A stretch of 64,000 nucleotides of DNA. Source: Linanthus parryae (lineage: Eukaryota > Streptophyta > Magnoliopsida > Ericales > Polemoniaceae). The translations under genes were made by a program, and so were the position numbers. Positions 57,284-64,000 of this stretch are shown piece by piece. Location: the NCBI GenBank assembly GCA_023055425.1, contig JALGPY010000006.1, positions 69,162,127 through 69,226,126 of the forward strand, read 5' to 3'. The notes below the pieces were generated by a model. The model worked only from the letters and a program-made list of their open reading frames with translations. It had not been told where the DNA came from and ran no database searches. Each line of letters begins with the position of its first letter. The first letter of the stretch is position 1.

Positions 57284-60200
57284 TCATGGATCGTCGTTCC
57301 ATGAATGCTGCTAAGAAGTGTGTTGCTAGATCCGCTGCCAAGGATGCTGCAAACAGTGCTAGGAAACCCCACATGTAGGGTTTTAAGACCGAGTTCATCA
57401 TCGTAGCGATGGCCATAACAAGAATGGGACAAAATTCGTGAGGCACCTCCCCATGAATCGCCTCATACCGACCTTGGCTCCGAATTTTGGTAACATTCTT
57501 TATGAACCTTTAACGTATAATGGTAAACACAAATTTGGTGCGTTCAAGCCTAGAAAAGTTTTCACTGCTGGCTCTGAACACGTCTATGCACTACGCTCAT
57601 TCTCGCAGGAAGAGTTAAGTCCCATAGTGAGAGCCTCTATATTCTCTAAACTGATGAAGAAAATGAAGAAAGGGACTGTGAAATGGGACTCCCAGTTCAG
57701 TGCCCCGTTGATTAATTCATTTTTCCGAACTCCCACCAGGCAATTTTGATCAAAGAAGTTTATTCAATTTTTAGTGATAAAGTAAGGCGCGCTGACATAT
57801 TTTTGGCGCTGTACATATCACAATTTTCCTATCAGCGTTGTGTTCAGCTGTTTGAATCCTTTTTGGAGAGATGGAGTCCAGAAAGTAACACCTTACACAC
57901 AAATTACGGTGATCTAGGGATATCTTTATGGGATATTCACCGCATTGGTGGTTTATCCATTTTGGGCGAGTTTTACGACGAGTATTGTCCTTAACACGAG
58001 ACACTTTATTCGAAGAAGTTCCCCACGACCTGCAGAGATTTGTTTCAAATTCGAGCGAATGATGATTCCTCCCAAAATTCTGCTAATTGGGCTGATTAAT
58101 TCATCGAATATAAAGGAAGTGCCTTCCGTCGTGTAGAAGGGGTCAGTGATGAAATCTTCTTAGCTGGTTGCTTGTTGTGCTGGCTAAGTGGTTTTGTTCT
58201 TACGACAACCAATGACGTGAGACCAACCACCTTTGTACATGCGAGTAGGATTTTTGCGGAGGGAACTTGGTATAGCTTAGCTATTCCTATGTTGGCATGT
58301 TTATACGATTCATTTAATGCGGTTTCCACTTTTGACGAGCCTGGAAAGAAGGTTATTAGAGGGCCGCTTTAGTATTTCATCGGATGGGAAGCCACATACT
58401 TCTTGACGACTTACTCTTGTGATGTCCTTCTGGGGCCTCCTTCGATGAAGTCAAGCGATTTCATGCCGCTCCTAGGGGAAATTATGAAGTAATTGGGTCG
58501 AGGTATTTTGTCAATCAGGACCCGTATGTTCATTAACTCTTTTCGGTCGAATCTCATTTCAATTATGAGGCGATCACCAGTAACGAGGATATTGAACGCT
58601 TTGTTGATGACAAGAATATGTCCTCTTATCACCGCATTGATCTTGTTTATTTGCGCTCAGGAGTTTTGACATATCGGAGTGGCTCCAAATTCATCATTGA
58701 GCCATACTCACCATCTCGCTACGGCCGAAAATTTTGTTTCAGCCAATTTTGCCCCGTGGGCTTTCCCGTTTCTGTTCGGACTTTTACTGATCCCACTACT
58801 TTATACGACCATTGGTATAGAATGATGTATACTCGGACAGGCGAGAAGATTGAGCTTCCAAATGGAAGACCTCATACTTTGTACTTCTCGGTTCCTTATG
58901 GTTTGTGGTGGAGGGCATCTACATTTTCATCCTTGCAAGTCTTGGCTCCCCCAAAGCACTTTGAGAATGGTCGAAAGAGGCCACAACACGATGACTCTTC
59001 TCCGCGAGAGAAGAAACATGTTGTCCGCGACTTTTTGAAGGATATCTACACATAAAGTGCGTCCGATACTTCTTCTCAAGGAGACAGTTCGTCAGATTCA
59101 GCTAGTACGTGATTGCATGGGAGTCAAAAGACTGTGAGTGTGTCTCAAGGATTAGGGAGTCTGTTATCTGATGTTATTGAAAGGATCCGAGCTTCCCCTG
59201 ATGATGGTCCCGTGTACAGTGCATGCCCTACCTCTTGGACCAACTACCGTTTGCTGCGCATGCTTGAGAATTTGTGCCAAATTTTTTTTGGTAAGACCAT
59301 TCGTTTCGAGCAAGTTGATCCAGACGTGTCCACTTCTACCCTTCATGAAGCTTATCCCAAACAAGTTAGGCCAAGCAGATGCAAAGAACTCCTTCCAATC
59401 CAACTATGATTACCGTAAATCCATTTAATCTTTATGAAAATCATTTAACACGACTCCTTAATGGTAAGTCTTATGAGGACGCCTTGGGTTTATTTAGTGT
59501 GGATGGACACGAGCTCCTCGTACTAGGTCTGGTTAGGATTAGGGGTGGTTCTGAACCTACTTGTGCATCAGTTCAAGTTATTCATGAAAAAGATGATCAT
59601 GACCCTTCCCATGAATCAACACAAATTATTGAGGATGAGGATGATGAAGATGAGGGTTCTTTGACTGTTGGGATCTCTTCTAATTATAACTCGGTGAAAG
59701 ATGACTCCCCTGAGAAGCTTAACGAAGTCCAATCGATTTCGCGACCCGCCGTCCCATGTGAATCTCGTGGTACTTATCTTTGCATTATCTTTCACTTCCG
59801 TGGATTATTTTTTTCATACTTCCCAGGTCCTTTGGTTTTGGAAAATAACCCCCATCCTACTAAAGTTCCTTTCCTTGTCCCCTCCGACTACATTATAAAC
59901 ACCCACTCCTTCTCCAGGTGAGTATGGCCATACTTATTTCATTTCTTTGCATGTAACATATATTGAACGAACTCACTTTTTCTTGCAGAAAAGGGAATTT
60001 CCACCCTTGCAAGTCCTGGTGTTACCCAGGATGAGCATTTAGCGCTTTACCTTGCAACTCCTGGTGCTACCCAGCTTTTAGCGCTCTCTTCTTCTCAAGG
60101 TGAATAATACTTGCTCATTTTATTTACTATTTTTACCCCTTTTTTTGAACTTATACATCGTCATTGCTTTATTTGTAGGGGAAAATCGTACTCTAGCTCC

Positions 60201-60830
60201 AAAAGATGACGATGATCTAGCATTTTTGCTTTCTAACTTTAAAGTCCCTGAACCTGCACCCAACTCTGACGGTTTGAAAGTTCTCGAGAAAGACTGGTTA
60301 GCCGGATAGGTATGGAAATGTTTTGTTAAAGTGATGGGAGAAGCTGCCATCACCAATGATTCTTCGAAAATGGTCAAGGAAGCAAACAAAGTGGTTAACG
60401 TTCTACATAGTATGGACATGGATTTGTCTCTTCTACTCCCCAAGTTCGAGAACTGTATCCGTCATTCAAGGCTACGTTCCAAGGCCGCACGTCTTTCCTC
60501 GGGCATCGAAGAAGAGCGTTTACTTCAACAAGGCTATATTGACAAGGCCAAAGAAGAGCTCGAAGTCCAAACCAAATCTTTGCAGGAGACAAAAGAGCGA
60601 AACCGGCTTCTCCAAGAACAACTTCTTCAATTGAACGCTACAATTTCCAAGGGTAAATAAGAGGAATCCATGATGCTTGCAGCCACCAATTTGCTTTCTT
60701 CGAGGATTTTAAAGCTAGGCGAGGACATATATGCACCAGACACTGCACCTTCGAACCTTTCCCCTCAGCAAAAGGCTTTCGATGAGGTCCTCGCAGCATT
60801 GGCCCTCAAAGAAGTTAATGAAACTGAGTA
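57284..60830 (+). pseudogene. plant mobile domain (PMD, aminotransferase-like) gene relic with introns and coiled-coil tail
   Basis: A candidate start at 57288 gives MDRRSMNAAKKCVARSAAKD. The PMD core reads FESFLERWSPESNTLHTNYG, ISLWDIHRIGGLSILGEFYD (57850-57990), GCLLCWLSGFVL, VRPTTFVHASRIFAEGTWYS and LAIPMLACLYDSFNAVS (58160-58330), then GSKFIIEPYSPSRYGRKFCF (58680-58740). The tail is acidic (EDEDDEDEGS), then coiled-coil (about 60490-60650: RLLQQGYIDKAKEELEVQTK). Intron-like units remain: 59770-59826, 59920-59988 (CCAG|GTGAGT...TTGCAG) and 60099-60178. Stops at 57749, 57994, 58372, 59055, 60308 and 60660 prove decay. Related proteins act in transposon silencing, or travel inside transposons. 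Which applies here is unclear; the adjacent gypsy LTR favours the latter. Confidence 0.75.
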
Positions 60831-60839
60831 GAAGTTTCA

Positions 60840-61300
60840 CATTCCCCTTATTTTTGTGCATTCAGGACTTCATTGTTTATTTAGACTCATCACTTCTTTA
60901 GCTACTTAGTTTGATTTTGGGGAGGGTTTCCCGTTTAATTGTATTTCATGTGGTCTTTAAGTGGCCTCGTTTTCGCCAAAAATAATAATGTTTCTCTTCT
61001 TATGCTTCCAAGCTCTTCGTTGTCCATATATTTGTACCCCCTGGACAGGATCATGGAGAAATATATGATTTTTGTGGTGGGTGAACTAAACTCGAATGCT
61101 GGATTCGAGCTGCCTACGTACCCTTTAAGGGATGAAGTCAAACATAATTCATGAGGGTGTTTTTTTTTCTTTTCTTTTGACCTTAACTTGTGCTAGGTTG
61201 CCCTTACGGGTTTTCAACCTTGCAGGTCATTTGTCTCGCTGTTTGAGGCTAGGCCGCCCTTTCGAGTTTTCAACCCAGCGGAGACTTTATTCAAAGGCAT
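60840..61300. other. post-PMD non-coding region up to the gypsy LTR
   Basis: It contains GAGCTGCCTACGTACCCTTT (61106-61125), a phrase widespread in plant dispersed repeats, then two similar CGGGTTTTCAACC/CGAGTTTTCAACCC phrases (61205-61277). No ORF. It may be the 3' internal part of the retroelement whose LTR follows. Confidence 0.45.
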
Positions 61301-62920
61301 ACTTATAACTCCTTAATAAGAGTTATCTTATATACACTTTATATTGTTATTTGTGTGCGTTTCGGTGCAAAGTGACGAGACTTTTGGATGTTTTGAGCTT
61401 TAAAGTACAATCCGGGCGTTTCTTAATGTTTTTGAGTATGATTTTGATAATTTATCACATTTTATCTTTGCGGTAGCGTTCGTGTTGTTTTTTTACAAGA
61501 ATTACGCATGCGGGAATCAAGTGGAGAGAAGAAACGAGCTTCGGAATAGAGGAAATAGGCGAATTTGGCGCGTTTTGGATGTTTTCGACAAATTTGGGAA
61601 ATAATTGAGGAAAACGAGAAAACGGTCTGGAGACGAAAATTTCTCTATGAGCAAAGTTTACATCGCAAAAGGAATCCAAGGGTTCAAAAATCACTTTCAT
61701 CGGAGTTCAGGATCAAAATCCGTTTTCTTATTTGCTTTTCAAAAAACTTAGTTGCTTTTCCAGGATGTTTTTAGAGAAAATAAAGGATGTATTGAGGTTA
61801 TTTCGAGTTCTACTATGAATATAGAGGTGAGACCAATGGAAATTGCAAGTAGACTCAAAGATCTTTCCAACGGCGGGTCACGGCGCTAAAACGGAAGTCG
61901 GACGAGAAAGTTATGGCCCGGAGAAAGCAAGACGGAAGAAAGCTGGAAAATTGGCTAAGGCAGTAGGTCGCACGACCTACTCAATTAGGTCGCACAACCT
62001 AATTAAAATTTTCAGCAACTTTTAGTAGGTCGCACGAACTAGTTGTCACGCCCAGTAAGTCGCCAACCTACTTATTAGGTCGCACGACCTACTTTTCACC
62101 ACATAATTTTCAGAAACGGCCGGGGTGAAATTGTTATTACTCATAACTTACTCTAAACTCTATGGAAACGTATTATAGAGAGTTAGGGCACGTTTTTGGT
62201 CATTATTCGACGTGGGAGGCATGCTTGGAGCTTGGAGATCGTGAGAAGAAGCTTTGGATCATTCGTTTGGATCTTTTTCTCATTTTTTTCTCTTGTTTTT
62301 TGGATTATGATCATAAAAACTTGTATTATGATCATGTCTAAGCGTAGCTAAACTTTTATTTCGGGATATCTCGTAGGGAACTAGGGTTTGATCCCTTTGT
62401 TGGATGATTTATGGATTTGCTTGCATTCTTTCAAGCTTAATTGATGAATTCTTATCTAGTTATGTGTATTTTATGCTTTTCATTCATCTTTTCTATTGGT
62501 AGACGTATTAATAGGATTGAACTAGGTTGTAAACAATAGAGACATCTACGTATATTGCCCGGAAAATTGAAACACACACTAGCCGTATCTAGGGTTGAGA
62601 AATCTTGATAGTTAGCTAAGAATAAAGAGCATATTAATGATCGTAAAGCGTGCCTAAACTTGATTAGACTAGAGAAATCAGCTTTGATAGTTTAAGTATA
62701 GGTGTTGGTTGAGACATCTTCAACATAAACGTGCTCGTTTAGCTAGAATTAAGAATCATCGTGTTAGTTGAACATGAATCCGAATTGGTGTAAAATACTT
62801 AGTGACCCGAAGAGATATCCTGAACTTTTCCTCATATCAATTAAATCAATTTTAATAATTAGTTCGCTATTTGCTTTCTTAGATTATTTCAACAAACTTA
62901 ACACGCATTGCCCATAGAAG
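61300..62920 (+). repeat. gypsy LTR (Athila/Tat type), plus strand, 3' truncated
   Basis: It starts with hairpin ATAACTC/GAGTTAT (61305-61326) and shares the order of landmarks with the 14110-15990 LTR: hairpin, TTCGTGTTGTTT (61480), inverted-repeat cluster (61966-62089), and GTAGCTAAACTTTT (62346-62360). The closing GTCTCCGTGGGA phrase is missing, so the LTR is cut off near 62.9 kb, just before an integrase fragment on the other strand. Confidence 0.65.
61966..62089 (+). repeat. cluster of five 12-bp inverted repeats in the second gypsy LTR
   Basis: GGTCGCACGACC at 61966 and 62078; variants GGTCGCACAACC (61988), GGTCGCACGAAC (62028) and AGTCGCCAACC (near 62058). Most are preceded by TA and followed by TA, so the full arms are TAGGTCG/CGACCTA. 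Confidence 0.8.
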
Positions 62921-62986
62921 GTTAAGAAGTCTTAACTAGTTTACAAGAATGTGTCACATACTCTTTGGTCCATTCTTGGACTTTGG

Positions 62987-63998
62987 TCAAGAGTAATATC
63001 TTTTAAGGAACTTTGCGTTGGTAGGCGGTAAAATTCTTTCGCAATCTTGTGTTGCTAAAAGGTATGCTCGATTTGAGTAAACCATTTCAACGATGTAAGG
63101 GCCTTCCCACTTTGGTTCCAAATTTCCCTTTGTCCTTTTAGTTACTATGATAAGAGTTCGAACCATTAGCACAAGATCTCCCATTTTGAAGGAACGGAGG
63201 CGCACTCTCTTGTTGAATGCGTTTATCATCCTATATTGGTACATTTCCAAATTTTGTTGGGCATGTAACCTTCTTTCATCCAGATCTTCCAGCTCGGCTA
63301 ACCTAACTTCTTTGTGCTCCTCTTCTGTGAGTGATTCTTGCACCTCTACCCGTAGTGAATGTATTTTTACCTCGAGAGGTAGGACCGCTTCTCCTCCAAA
63401 GATGAGTAAGGTGTAGCTTGTGTAGCCATCCTATAGGATGTTCGAAGGCCCATAGAGCTTCCCATAGCTTTCCTGGCCAAGTCCTCTTATGTTTGTCAGC
63501 CATTTTCTTGAGAGTTTTGCTCAAAGTTTTATCAAGCGCCTCAACCAAACCATTTGTAGGTGCATGATACCTGGTGGAGTGTTTCAGACATATCTTGTAT
63601 TTGGCGTACAACTTATATAGAGCATCATTCCTGAATGGCTGCCCCTTGTCTGCCATAATTCTATCTGGGACTCTGAACCGATAAATTATGTGAGTTCTGA
63701 TAAACTCAGAGGTTGTCGAACTCTTAAAGTTTTTTAAGGCTATCACTTCTTCCCAATTTGAGAAGTAATCTGTAGCCGTCAAGATATATATGTACCCCCT
63801 TGTTGATGGTGGGACAAATGGTCTAATAATGTCCATACCCCATGCCGAAAATGGCCACGATGCTGTTGTGACGTGCACGGGTTCCGGAGGCTGGTGGATA
63901 AATTCCCCATGGTATTGACATACTTGACATATTTTGGCGTAGTCTATACAAACCACGATCAATTTAGGCCAATAGTATCCTAATCGCTTGAGTTGCAT
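62987..63998 (-). pseudogene. gypsy integrase (Tat-type, no chromodomain), minus strand, runs off window
   Basis: Read from 63998 downward: RLGYYWPKLIVVCIDYAKIC and QVCQYHG (the H2C2 zinc domain's cysteine pair), WPFSAWGMDIIRPF (first Asp), DRIMADKGQPFRND (second Asp; the usual DNG is DKG) and TNGLVEALDKTLSKTLKKMA (catalytic Glu). Frame breaks near 63420 and 63370 are followed by QESLTEEEHKEVRLAELEDL, QQNLEMYQYRMINAFNKRVR and PKWEGPYIVEMVYSNRAYLL, ending YYS-stop at 62987. The C-terminus has no chromodomain, as in Tat/Athila lineages. It would insert the element's cDNA, but two frameshifts disable it. It faces the plus-strand LTR. Confidence 0.85.
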
Positions 63999-64000
63999 GT

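Overview
This window is nuclear DNA of a flowering plant, most likely a eudicot. Two intron-bearing plant genes sit in a sea of LTR retrotransposons, LINEs and DNA transposons. No bacterial operon, CRISPR array, rRNA or tRNA gene was seen. Only two genes look intact: a B1-type cyclin-dependent kinase on the plus strand (20738-24681, six exons, 304 residues) and a conserved plant WD40-like protein of unknown function on the minus strand (26977-42137, eight exons, 488 residues).

Layout. 1-15990: an Athila/Tat-type Ty3-gypsy element that keeps gag, protease and one LTR but no reverse transcriptase or integrase. A decayed 10.1-kb Ty1-copia element (1755-11894) is inserted in it, flanked by the duplicated site GATGG; the copia itself holds a MITE. 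15990-20520: mostly unassigned. 20520-24900: the CDK gene, with a triplicated repeat in intron 4. 24983-25393: a fold-back MITE with a 9-bp target duplication. 26977-42137: the WD40-like gene. Its introns hold a hAT-like element, a Pack-MULE carrying fragments of a GRAS gene and a short-chain dehydrogenase gene, a second MULE, a Stowaway, a Tourist-like MITE and another MITE. 42975-48460: a dead LINE split by a hAT-like insertion. 48510-50137: a third MULE of the same terminal family. 51660-53720: a truncated minus-strand copia. 54590-61300: two minisatellites and a decayed, intron-containing plant mobile domain (PMD) gene. 61300-62920: a gypsy LTR on the plus strand. 62987-63998: a gypsy integrase fragment on the minus strand.

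How the parts relate. The strongest story is the MULE family with GGGTAAAAGACA termini: three copies in 20 kb, each with its own AT-rich 9-bp target duplication. Two share subterminal sequence but carry unrelated cargo, and one cargo is a mosaic of two host genes. Two of the three lie in introns of the WD40-like gene and account for part of its 15-kb length. Two other signals may be functional at the DNA level: a 16-bp perfect palindrome repeated through the copia element, and a cluster of short inverted repeats with co-varying arms in two diverged gypsy LTRs. All calls come from reading sequence and translations; no database search was run.
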